From Elusimicrobiota bacterium (GTDB taxonomy: Bacteria; Elusimicrobiota; Elusimicrobia; UBA1565; UBA9628): 10,589 bases of DNA. Numbering within the stretch: position 1 is the first letter of the stretch; every line of letters starts with the position of its first letter. The position numbers and the translations under genes are program-made. Positions 1 through 5,250 of the stretch are shown one piece after another. The notes under the pieces are model-generated. The model worked only from the letters and a program-made list of their open reading frames with translations, had not been told where the DNA came from and ran no database searches. The stretch is from NCBI GenBank assembly GCA_028717865.1, contig JAQUMZ010000050.1:1-10589 (forward strand), in the 5' to 3' direction.

Positions 1-267
1 TTCTACGATTCCAACTGGGAGCTCTCCACGTTCCGGGCCACCAGCGTGGCGCGCCTGCTCATCGACAAGTACGAGATCACCCCCCAGCGCGTGGGCGCGA
101 TCGGCTACGGCCAGTATCGGCCCGTGGTGCCCAACGATACGCCGGAGGGCCAAGCCAAGAACCGGCGCGTCGTATTCTTCATCAAGAACGCGCCGCCGGC
201 CGGCAACGGGCCTCTCGCGGCTCGGCCGGCCGCCGCCGCGCCGCAACCGCAGGAGGCCGCGCCATGA
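1..267 (+). CDS. OmpA/MotB-family peptidoglycan-binding domain protein, C-terminal fragment
   Basis: The gene enters from outside the window; only the last 88 codons are present, in frame from base 1 to a TGA at 265-267. The fragment starts with NWELSTFRATSVARLL and continues through the GAIGYGQYRPVVPNDT and AKNRRVVFFI segments. This is the usual end of the OmpA-C/MotB-C fold, which binds peptidoglycan in the periplasm. The arginine of LSTFRA (residue 12 of the fragment) matches the conserved arginine that contacts diaminopimelate in this family, and NRRV is the conserved end of the fold. The NWELS wording is closer to MotB-type than to OmpA-type members. A short Ala/Pro/Gln-rich tail follows. 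The stop overlaps the next start as ATGA, so the two genes are almost certainly co-transcribed. Whether it is a flagellar stator, a Tol/Pal-like protein or a porin cannot be told without the N-terminus. Confidence 0.85.
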   Translation, partial: FYDSNWELSTFRATSVARLLIDKYEITPQRVGAIGYGQYRPVVPNDTPEGQAKNRRVVFFIKNAPPAGNGPLAARPAAAAPQPQEAAP

Positions 268-989
268 GCAAGATTTCGCGCCGTCTGCCGGCCGCCGCCG
301 CCCTCGCCGCCCTGGTCTGGCTGGCGGGCTGCGCCGGGGGCCGGAAGATCGTGCAGCAGGACTTCGCCGAGGGCCGGATCGTGGACGTTTCCATCACGGA
401 CAAGCTGACCGGCAATCGCGAGCTGCTTTTCTTCTCGCTGCCCAAGAAGACGGAGTTTCTAGAGGGCTATATCCAGGGCGTGGTCACGGACTACACCGAC
501 AATCCCATACAGGGCGTGATCGTGCGCGCCGTGGCCTCGGGGGAAAGCCAGGCGGACGACGCCGAGCGCTCGGCCGGAGTGGCGGGAACCTCCTTCGACG
601 CCGGGGTCAGCGACACCAACGGCTTCTACAAGGTGCGCTTCAGCCTGCCCATCATCGGCGGGCTCGTGGACGTCCGGGGCCGCATGCTCTACAACCCCGG
701 CTGGGAGCAGGAGCGCGAGAACCTCGGCAAGGCCTACGAGCCCCAGACCAAACAGAGCCAGTTCCACTTCTATTATGAACGCGCGAAAGGGCGCATCATT
801 TTCAGCGAGGGCATACGCAAGACGGTCGTGCTGCCGGTGGCCAGCAATCGGCCGGCCCGGGCCGCGGCTCCACCGGCCGTCAAGACCGCGGAGGAGCCGG
901 CCTCGGCCGGCCCCGCCGCGGCCGCCACCAAGCCGGCGGACAAAGGTTCGGAGGACGACCTATTCAAGGGATTCGGTTTCGGCCAGTAG
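264..989 (+). CDS. Putative lipoprotein with carboxypeptidase-regulatory-like domain
   Basis: A 241-residue predicted lipoprotein. The N-terminus has basic residues, a hydrophobic stretch and the lipobox LAGC, with the acylated cysteine at residue 23. A clear AGGAGG at 251-256, seven bases before the ATG, supports this start. Residues about 69-130 (GYIQGVVTDYTDNPIQGVIV, later DTNGFYKVRF) look like the beta-sandwich found in carboxypeptidase-regulatory-like domains. These usually occur in surface or envelope proteins and are not catalytic. Residues 193-232 are a low-complexity Ala/Pro/Lys linker, ending in a short acidic and glycine-phenylalanine tail. I do not recognise the protein as a named family. 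Its start overlaps the stop of the OmpA/MotB-type gene, so a joint role at the outer membrane or wall is plausible but is inference from position. Confidence 0.8.
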   Translation: MSKISRRLPAAAALAALVWLAGCAGGRKIVQQDFAEGRIVDVSITDKLTGNRELLFFSLPKKTEFLEGYIQGVVTDYTDNPIQGVIVRAVASGESQADDAERSAGVAGTSFDAGVSDTNGFYKVRFSLPIIGGLVDVRGRMLYNPGWEQERENLGKAYEPQTKQSQFHFYYERAKGRIIFSEGIRKTVVLPVASNRPARAAAPPAVKTAEEPASAGPAAAATKPADKGSEDDLFKGFGFGQ

Positions 990-1009
990 CTAGGGCGGGG
1001 GGATTCGAT

Positions 1010-1474
1010 ATGAAGCGATTGGGTCTGGGTTTGGCCGCGGTCGCGGTCTTGGCCGGTTGCCGCGGGATCGGGTCCAAGGATTACGGCGCCCTGGAGCTCG
1101 AGCGCAACTTCGCGGATTCCGACCGGCAAGTCCGGGAGACGCGTACGCTGTCGAGCCTGGTCCAGTTGGAGGCCAGCTTGTCCGACTATGTCAAGGATGA
1201 ACGCCGCATACCGGACCGCCTCGAGCAGCTCATCCCCAAATACCTGTCCGGCATCCCCAGCGTAGACATCGCCGTGCGCGGTCATCGCGAGACCGCGGCG
1301 GTGCAGTATTATCCCGCGGACCTTCTGGTCGACGGCCTCATCGACGGCACCCGCCTGCGCGACACCGGCAAGTGGGGCTACGCGCACAACGAGCGCCAAG
1401 TCGTCATTTTCGTGGACTGCACGCATCCTTCCAGCCGGGGCAAGCCCTGGTACCAGGAAAAAGCCGGCCAATAG
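1010..1474 (+). CDS. Small lipoprotein with type IV pilin-like C-terminal region
   Basis: A 154-residue protein beginning with a short lipoprotein signal (VAVLAGC, acylated cysteine at residue 17). The ATG is preceded by a G-rich GGGGGGA at 997-1003, six bases away, which supports the start. After the lipidated cysteine there is a helical, charged segment, then RRIPDRLEQLIPKYLSGIP and, near the end, DTGKWGYAHNERQVVIFVDC followed by T-H. The 'P..L..LIPKYL..IP' and 'GKWGY...V.VDCTH' patterns resemble the globular part of type IV pilins and type II secretion pseudopilins, where a helix is followed by a beta-sheet that closes on a short C-terminal loop. A true pilin would have a prepilin-peptidase leader; here a lipobox takes its place. 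It lies 20 bases after the previous lipoprotein gene. Function unknown; the pilin resemblance is from pattern recognition only. Confidence 0.75.
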   Translation: MKRLGLGLAAVAVLAGCRGIGSKDYGALELERNFADSDRQVRETRTLSSLVQLEASLSDYVKDERRIPDRLEQLIPKYLSGIPSVDIAVRGHRETAAVQYYPADLLVDGLIDGTRLRDTGKWGYAHNERQVVIFVDCTHPSSRGKPWYQEKAGQ

Positions 1475-1571
1475 CCTAAAAGCGGCGGTTCCGGCTTCAC
1501 TCCGCGAGCCGCTGTTTCCGTGATCCAGGCGGCGGGGGCGTTGGTTGGCAATCGTCCCCCGACGGAACAGC

Positions 1572-1590
1572 CGGCCCCCGCGGGGGGCCG
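1572..1590. repeat. Inverted repeat, 8-bp arms, 3-base loop
   Basis: CGGCCCCC at 1572-1579 pairs perfectly with GGGGGCCG at 1583-1590 around the loop GCG. It is very GC-rich and lies between the first direct-repeat copy and the longer palindrome at 1596. No T-run follows, so it does not look like an intrinsic terminator. Confidence 0.6.
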
Positions 1591-1595
1591 TCTGG

Positions 1596-1620
1596 ATTCG
1601 CGATGCTGCGCATCGCGAAT
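1596..1620. repeat. Inverted repeat, 11-bp perfect arms, 3-base loop
   Basis: ATTCGCGATGC (1596-1606) and GCATCGCGAAT (1610-1620) are exact reverse complements around TGC. This is the longest perfect hairpin in the gap. There is no T-run on either side, so a terminator is unlikely. It may be an RNA stem, a protein-binding palindrome or the core of a REP-like repeat. Confidence 0.7.
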
Positions 1621-1655
1621 GGTGGAACGGAGCGGGCCCGCATGTCGTGATCCAA

Positions 1656-1681
1656 GCGCGGCGCGCCGTCCAGCGCCGCGC
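1656..1681. repeat. Inverted repeat, 9-bp perfect arms, 8-base loop
   Basis: GCGCGGCGC at 1656-1664 pairs with GCGCCGCGC at 1673-1681 around an 8-base loop. It lies in the segment separating GTGATCCA from the second direct-repeat core, a segment absent from the first copy. High GC raises the chance of coincidental arms. Confidence 0.55.
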
Positions 1682-1687
1682 AACCGA

Positions 1688-1708
1688 CGCGCCCATATGA
1701 GGGGCGCG
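1688..1708. repeat. Inverted repeat, 7-bp arms around ATATGAG
   Basis: CGCGCCC (1688-1694) pairs with GGGCGCG (1702-1708). The loop is the only AT-leaning spot in the neighbourhood. It abuts the second direct-repeat copy. Confidence 0.5.
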
Positions 1709-1730
1709 GCGGAGGTGTTGGGTGGCAATC

Positions 1731-1751
1731 GTTCCCCCCGGGGACTTTTTT
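1731..1751 (+). terminator. Possible weak intrinsic terminator
   Basis: GTTCCC (1731-1736) can pair with GGGGAC (1740-1745), with one G-T wobble and a three-base loop, and six T's (1746-1751) follow directly. The stem is short, but stem plus T-run in this GC-rich setting is the normal terminator pattern. It would end rightward transcription from the lipoprotein operon just before the PBP promoter. The stem overlaps the end of the second direct repeat. Confidence 0.4.
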
Positions 1752-1764
1752 AAGTATTTCAAAA

Positions 1765-1774
1765 CGGGGCACCA
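1765..1774 (+). promoter_or_regulatory. CGGGGCACCA element upstream of the PBP gene
   Basis: The ten-base CGGGGCACCA, preceded by AAAA, lies 10 bases before the TAAA of the -10-like hexamer. The same ten bases, with the same 10-base gap to a TAAA, occur before mfd at 5222-5231. The element sits in the spacer region of the promoter. It could be a regulator site or a lineage-specific promoter element; its function is unknown. Confidence 0.45.
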
Positions 1775-1781
1775 ATTCAAT

Positions 1782-1790
1782 TGCTAAAAT
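1782..1790 (+). promoter_or_regulatory. Extended -10 promoter of the PBP gene, probably leaderless
   Basis: TGC-TAAAAT is an extended -10 (TGN plus a hexamer matching TATAAT at five of six positions). The hexamer ends seven bases before the ATG at 1798, which would place the transcription start at or next to the A of the start codon. No recognisable -35 lies at 16-18 bases, and the bases before the ATG (TTCCTCTC) contain no Shine-Dalgarno. The surroundings are markedly AT-richer than the rest of the window. Confidence 0.55.
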
Positions 1791-1797
1791 TCCTCTC

Positions 1798-4065
1798 ATG
1801 ACGCGCCTGCGCCTTTTGCTGGGAGCCTTCCTAGGCGTCCTGGTCGTGGCTTGCGGCTCGTATCTTTTCCGGCGGCTGGTCATGGGCTTGCCCGACATCC
1901 GCGCCCTGGAGGAATACACCCCCGCGCAAAGCACCCGGGTTTTCGACTGCAAAGGCGAGCTGGTCGCGGAGTTCTCCATAGAGAAGCGCGCCCTGCTCGG
2001 GCTCAACAATATCCCCGTAGACCTGCAGAACGCGGTCATCGCCATAGAGGACGACCGGTTCTTCAAGCATTGGGGCATCTCGCCTCGGGGCATCCTGCGC
2101 TCGGCCTTCGCCAACCTCCTGGCCCGGCGGGTCCGGCAGGGGGGCTCCACGATCACGCAGCAGCTGTCCCGGCAGATATTCCTTTCCCGCCAGCGCAAGG
2201 TGGTGCGCAAGATTCGCGAGATACTTCTAGCCGTCCAGATCGAGCGCAACTTCTCCAAGGAGGAGATACTGCAGTTTTACCTCAACCAGGTCTATTTCGG
2301 GGAAGGCGCCTACGGCGTGCAGGCGGCGGCGCGCATATACTTCGGCAAGGAGGTCGCCGACCTGACCTTGGCCGACTGCGCCTTGCTGGCCGGCATCATC
2401 CAGGCGCCGCGCGGCAATTCCCCGTTCCTCCATCCCGAGCAAGCCGCGCATAGACGCAGCGCGGTGCTTGGGCGCATGCTGAGCGAGGGCATGATCGCCC
2501 GGCCGGAGTTCGAGGCGGCCATGCGCGAGCCCATCCCGGCGGCCAAGCCCGTGGGCCAGGACACGCAGGCGCCCTTCTTTGTGGAGCACGTGCGCAAGCG
2601 CTTGGAGCAGCGCTACGGCACGAGGGCCTTATGGCGCGGCGGGCTCAAGATCCATACCACCCTGGATCTCGGCATGCAGCGGACCGTAGAGGCTTTGATG
2701 GAGAAGGGGCTGCAGGCCTTCGACGAATCCGCGCGCGCCGAATGGGAGCGCAAGCTCAAGGACGCGGCTCCCATGATCGACGCGGCGCCCGAGGTCTCGA
2801 CCGCCCCGCCGGCCAAGATCCAGGGCGCCTTCGTGCTCATGGACGTCAAGACCGGGGCCATCCGTGCCATGGTCGGCGGGCGCGAATCGATGTTCAACCG
2901 CGCGGTGCAGGCGCGCCGCCAGCCCGGGTCGACCTTCAAGCCGTTCGTTTGGGGCGCGGCTCTCAACTCCGGCATGACGGCCGCTTCGCTGGTCGAGGAT
3001 TCGCCCCTGGCCTATTACTACGACGGCCGGGATTGGCGTCTGCTGGAAGGGGCCACCGACCAGTACTCCATCAATCTGGCGACCCAGCCCTTCGCGCAGT
3101 CCACGGATTTCAAGATATGGGTTCCCAACAACTACGATGGGAATTTCCTGGGCGTCATCACCCTGCGCAAGGCCCTGGCCCTTTCCCGCAACATCGCCTC
3201 GATCAATCTCATCACCCACATCGGGCCGCCCCTGGTCGTGGATCTGGCGCATAGGGCGGGAATCCGCTCCGAGCTCGAGGCGGTTCCGGCCCTGGGTTTG
3301 GGCGCCTCGGCGGTCAGTCCCTTGGAGATGACCAGCGCTTTCGCGACTTTCGCCAACGGAGGGATCAGCGTGTTGCCCTACACCGTCGAACAAGTGGAGG
3401 ATAACACGGGCAAGCAGCTCGAAAGCCACGTGCCCTCGGAGCACGAGGCGATGTCTCCCCAGCTGGCGTATCTCGTGACCAACCTGCTCAAGGGCGTAGT
3501 GCGCAACGGAACTGCCATGCGCGCCCGCCGCCTGGGCCGGCCCCTGGCCGGCAAGACCGGAACCAGCAACGAAAATCGCGACCTTTGGTTTATCGGCTAC
3601 ACCCCCGACCTGGTCGCGGGCGCTTGGATGGGGTATGACGATTTTTCGAGCCTCGGGCGCAAGGACTGGACTGGGGGCTCCACCGTCTTGCCCTGGTGGA
3701 CCGATATCATGGAAGAAGTGCTGAAGGATTATCCCAAGCGGGAGTTCCCGGTCCCGGCCAAGATCGTCTTCAAGCAGATCGACTCGACCACCGGACTGCT
3801 GGCCCTGCCCGCCTGTCCGAGCAAAAACCGCATCCTGGAGGCCTTCCTGGAGGGTACGCAGCCTACGGCGTACTGCCGCTTCGACCACTCCAAGCCGACC
3901 GAGCCCTTGGCGGGCCAGGCGCCGACCGCGATCATCGGCCCCGCGGTCGAGGGCGCGGGGCTCTCCATCGGCCCGCCCCAACTGCCGCCGCCGGAGCCGC
4001 TCCCGGCCGACGACGATATGGAAACCCCGCCCGCGGAGACCGAAGAGCCGGTCATCCTGGAATAG
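1798..4065 (+). CDS. Class A penicillin-binding protein (bifunctional transglycosylase/transpeptidase, PBP1a type)
   Basis: A 755-residue peptidoglycan synthase that polymerises lipid II and crosslinks stem peptides in the periplasm. One membrane segment (about residues 5-24) anchors it. It contains a lipobox-like VVAC, but lipidation is unlikely in this family. The GT51 glycosyltransferase domain (about 55-230) shows EDDRFFKHWGI with catalytic Glu84, GGSTITQQ (115-122), and ERNFSKEEILQFYLNQVYFG (149-168). The transpeptidase domain (about 340-650) has all three motifs: S378-T-F-K381 with the acylated serine, S463-R-N465, and K586-T-G588. After it comes a region with Cys673 and Cys693 in a 'CP...E.FL.GT.PT..C' setting seen in many PBP1a proteins, then a Pro/Glu-rich tail. 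All catalytic residues are present and the length is normal. The gene stands alone, convergent with alanine racemase 42 bases downstream. The start has no Shine-Dalgarno and follows a -10 directly. Confidence 0.96.
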   Translation: MTRLRLLLGAFLGVLVVACGSYLFRRLVMGLPDIRALEEYTPAQSTRVFDCKGELVAEFSIEKRALLGLNNIPVDLQNAVIAIEDDRFFKHWGISPRGILRSAFANLLARRVRQGGSTITQQLSRQIFLSRQRKVVRKIREILLAVQIERNFSKEEILQFYLNQVYFGEGAYGVQAAARIYFGKEVADLTLADCALLAGIIQAPRGNSPFLHPEQAAHRRSAVLGRMLSEGMIARPEFEAAMREPIPAAKPVGQDTQAPFFVEHVRKRLEQRYGTRALWRGGLKIHTTLDLGMQRTVEALMEKGLQAFDESARAEWERKLKDAAPMIDAAPEVSTAPPAKIQGAFVLMDVKTGAIRAMVGGRESMFNRAVQARRQPGSTFKPFVWGAALNSGMTAASLVEDSPLAYYYDGRDWRLLEGATDQYSINLATQPFAQSTDFKIWVPNNYDGNFLGVITLRKALALSRNIASINLITHIGPPLVVDLAHRAGIRSELEAVPALGLGASAVSPLEMTSAFATFANGGISVLPYTVEQVEDNTGKQLESHVPSEHEAMSPQLAYLVTNLLKGVVRNGTAMRARRLGRPLAGKTGTSNENRDLWFIGYTPDLVAGAWMGYDDFSSLGRKDWTGGSTVLPWWTDIMEEVLKDYPKREFPVPAKIVFKQIDSTTGLLALPACPSKNRILEAFLEGTQPTAYCRFDHSKPTEPLAGQAPTAIIGPAVEGAGLSIGPPQLPPPEPLPADDDMETPPAETEEPVILE

Positions 4066-4107
4066 GGTGGGGACGTTCCTTGCTTAACTTGCGAAAGTCG
4101 GTCGGGT

Positions 4108-5160
4108 TCAGTGCTTGTAAACCCGGGGCAGGCGCGGTCCGGCGGCGGTTCGCCGTGCCGGCAGGCTGACCGTGTCTCCCACCGCGCAGCGCGGCGCGTC
4201 GGTTACGTCGAGCAGCACATGGGCGATGCCGCAGCGGCCGATGAAGGGGGCCTTCTTCCGGCCCAACAAGCCCCAGTACTGGAAACCGCCGCCGAAGCTG
4301 ATCAGCCGTTCAGCCGGCTCCATGGTCAGCCCGTCGGCGTAGCCCGCCGCCGCAGTGGCCACCAACATGCTGCGGGCGGCCACGTATTCGCTCGCGTAGC
4401 CGATGCTGCGGCCCTTGACGACCCGGCGCAAGGCGATGATGCGGGCCTTGAAGGCCCACGGGTTGCGCAGCGGGGCAAGGCGGGCGGATGGATTGATTCC
4501 GTAGATTAGATTGCCCACGCGCGCCATGTCCAGCCGCCAATGGGGAAAATCCATGAGCACCGAACTGTTCGCCGCGTGGCAAACCAGCCCGGGATGCTCG
4601 CGCTTGAGCCGTTGGGCCAGGCGCGAGAAGGCGCGCAGCTTTTCCTCCGCCTCGACGGCGTTTTTGCCCGGCACATAATCGATGTGGGTGGAGAAGCCCG
4701 CCAGGCGCAGGCGGCGCCGGCGCGAAAACGTCCGCAGGAAGGCCGGGACGTCTTTCGTCCGCAGGCCCCAGCGCCCCAGGCCCGAGTCTACGTCCAGGTG
4801 CACCGCGCAGCCGCGGCTTCCCGCCGCGGCGTCCAGCGCGGCGGCCTGCGCCGGGGCGTCGATGGTGGGAATCAACCTCAAACGGACCGTTTCCCGCGCC
4901 GCTTCCGGCAGCAGCGGCGAGAGCAGATGAATGGGCGCCTGGATGCCGTCCCGGCGCAGGGTCCGCCCCTCGTCTACGGTAAGCACGCCCAGGCTGTCGG
5001 CGCCCGCGGCCAGGGCCTGGCGGCCGACCGCGGTAGCGCCGTGTCCATAGCCGTCCGCCTTCACCACGGCCATGAAGCGCGCGCCCGTTCCCAGGCGGGA
5101 GCGCACCCAGGCGGCGTTGGAACGGATCGCGCCCAGGTCGATCTCGATCCACTTCAACAT
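4108..5160 (-). CDS. alr: Alanine racemase
   Basis: A 350-residue PLP enzyme that converts L-Ala to D-Ala for peptidoglycan. The N-terminus MLKWIEIDLGAIRSN is typical, and AVVKADGYGHGA carries the PLP-binding Lys34. The other catalytic base is probably Tyr255 in SIGYASEYVA, which corresponds to the family's SYG..Y motif. GYADGL follows, as expected after it. The barrel segments HLDVDSGLGRWGL and HAANSSVLMDF and the C-terminal FIGRCGIAHVLLDVT are also family-like. It is slightly shorter than the usual 360-380 residues, with a short C-terminus. I chose the ATG at 5160 because the family's conserved start follows at once and an exact TATAAT lies six bases upstream; the open frame continues far upstream only because of GC-rich antisense sequence. 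It converges on the PBP gene and diverges from mfd. Confidence 0.95.
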   Translation of the reverse strand: MLKWIEIDLGAIRSNAAWVRSRLGTGARFMAVVKADGYGHGATAVGRQALAAGADSLGVLTVDEGRTLRRDGIQAPIHLLSPLLPEAARETVRLRLIPTIDAPAQAAALDAAAGSRGCAVHLDVDSGLGRWGLRTKDVPAFLRTFSRRRRLRLAGFSTHIDYVPGKNAVEAEEKLRAFSRLAQRLKREHPGLVCHAANSSVLMDFPHWRLDMARVGNLIYGINPSARLAPLRNPWAFKARIIALRRVVKGRSIGYASEYVAARSMLVATAAAGYADGLTMEPAERLISFGGGFQYWGLLGRKKAPFIGRCGIAHVLLDVTDAPRCAVGDTVSLPARRTAAGPRLPRVYKH

Positions 5161-5166
5161 GCGGCG

Positions 5167-5172
5167 ATTATA
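5167..5172 (-). promoter_or_regulatory. TATAAT -10 of alr, probably leaderless
   Basis: On the minus strand the sequence reads GTTATAATCGCCGC and then ATG. This is an exact TATAAT ending six bases before the alr start codon, so transcription would start at or within a base or two of the ATG. There is no Shine-Dalgarno. No TTGACA-like -35 is evident; TTCAGG or ATTCAG occupies that position. The three AATACGTG copies begin about 20 bases further upstream. Confidence 0.6.
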
Positions 5173-5192
5173 ACGTTTTGGCGCCGCTCCTG

Positions 5193-5217
5193 AATACGTG
5201 CAATACGTGAATACGTG
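5193..5217. repeat. Three tandem AATACGTG copies between divergent alr and mfd promoters
   Basis: AATACGTG occurs at 5193-5200, 5202-5209 and 5210-5217, with a single C between the first two. The array is centred on 5205, while the midpoint between the alr start (5160) and the mfd start (5251) is 5205.5. If both mRNAs start at their ATGs, the array covers about -33 to -58 for each gene, the place where an activator or shared regulator would bind. The spacing of 8-9 bases is shorter than a helical turn, so replication slippage is the plain alternative. Confidence 0.6.
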
Positions 5218-5221
5218 AAAG

Positions 5222-5231
5222 CGGGGCACCA
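5222..5231 (+). promoter_or_regulatory. CGGGGCACCA element upstream of mfd
   Basis: Identical ten-base sequence to that at 1765-1774. It is preceded by AAAG (AAAA at the other site) and followed after ten bases by TAAA, exactly as before the PBP gene. It directly follows the AATACGTG array. Confidence 0.45.
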
Positions 5232-5233
5232 TT

Positions 5234-5242
5234 TGGTAAACT
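5234..5242 (+). promoter_or_regulatory. Extended -10 promoter of mfd, probably leaderless
   Basis: TGG-TAAACT is an extended -10 with four of six hexamer matches, ending eight bases before the mfd ATG at 5251. The only purine-rich bases before the ATG are CAGG, which touch the start codon and are too close to act as a Shine-Dalgarno. An overlapping alternative is TAAATC at 5242-5247, which would leave only three bases before the ATG. Confidence 0.45.
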
Positions 5243-5250
5243 AAATCAGG

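Larger units (their letters stand above)
1520..1740. repeat. Palindrome-rich intergenic element with two imperfect direct repeats
   Basis: This occupies most of the 323-base gap between the lipoprotein operon and the PBP gene. Two imperfect copies of a ~31-base unit lie at 1531-1560 and 1708-1738. They share the core TGGCAATCGT followed by a C-run and differ at three positions plus one insertion. Each copy has an associated GTGATCCA (1520-1527 and 1647-1654). In the first copy it is almost adjacent to the core, while in the second about 53 bases separate them. Four perfect inverted repeats sit inside: 1572-1590, 1596-1620, 1656-1681 and 1688-1708. No credible coding frame fits. It may be a REP/MITE-like repeat or a structured RNA; with a single locus in view I cannot choose. 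Confidence 0.6.

Noticed and set aside
1520..1753. Short open frames across the intergenic element on both strands
   Set aside because: They run through the hairpins and repeats, have no ribosome-binding site, and encode Arg/Pro/Ala-rich sequence without resemblance to proteins.
1767..1784. Sigma-54 site (GGCAC ... TTGC) before the PBP gene
   Set aside because: The GG and GC dinucleotides are 13 bases apart instead of the required 10, and the mfd copy of the element lacks the GC half altogether.
2629..3981. 450-codon open frame antisense to the PBP gene
   Set aside because: Long stop-free antisense frames are expected in GC-rich codon usage. The translation is low-complexity Arg/Gly/Leu/Val, and the sense strand carries every catalytic PBP motif. 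The same reasoning removes the antisense frames at 6499-7428 and 9195-10454.
4103..4125. Hairpin CGGGTT / AACCCG between the convergent PBP and alr genes as a bidirectional terminator
   Set aside because: A six-base stem with an 11-base loop and no T-run in either direction, and it lies largely inside the end of alr. The pairing is too weak to call.
5193..5217. CRISPR-like array
   Set aside because: The units are eight bases long with no spacers and no cas genes; this is a short tandem repeat.
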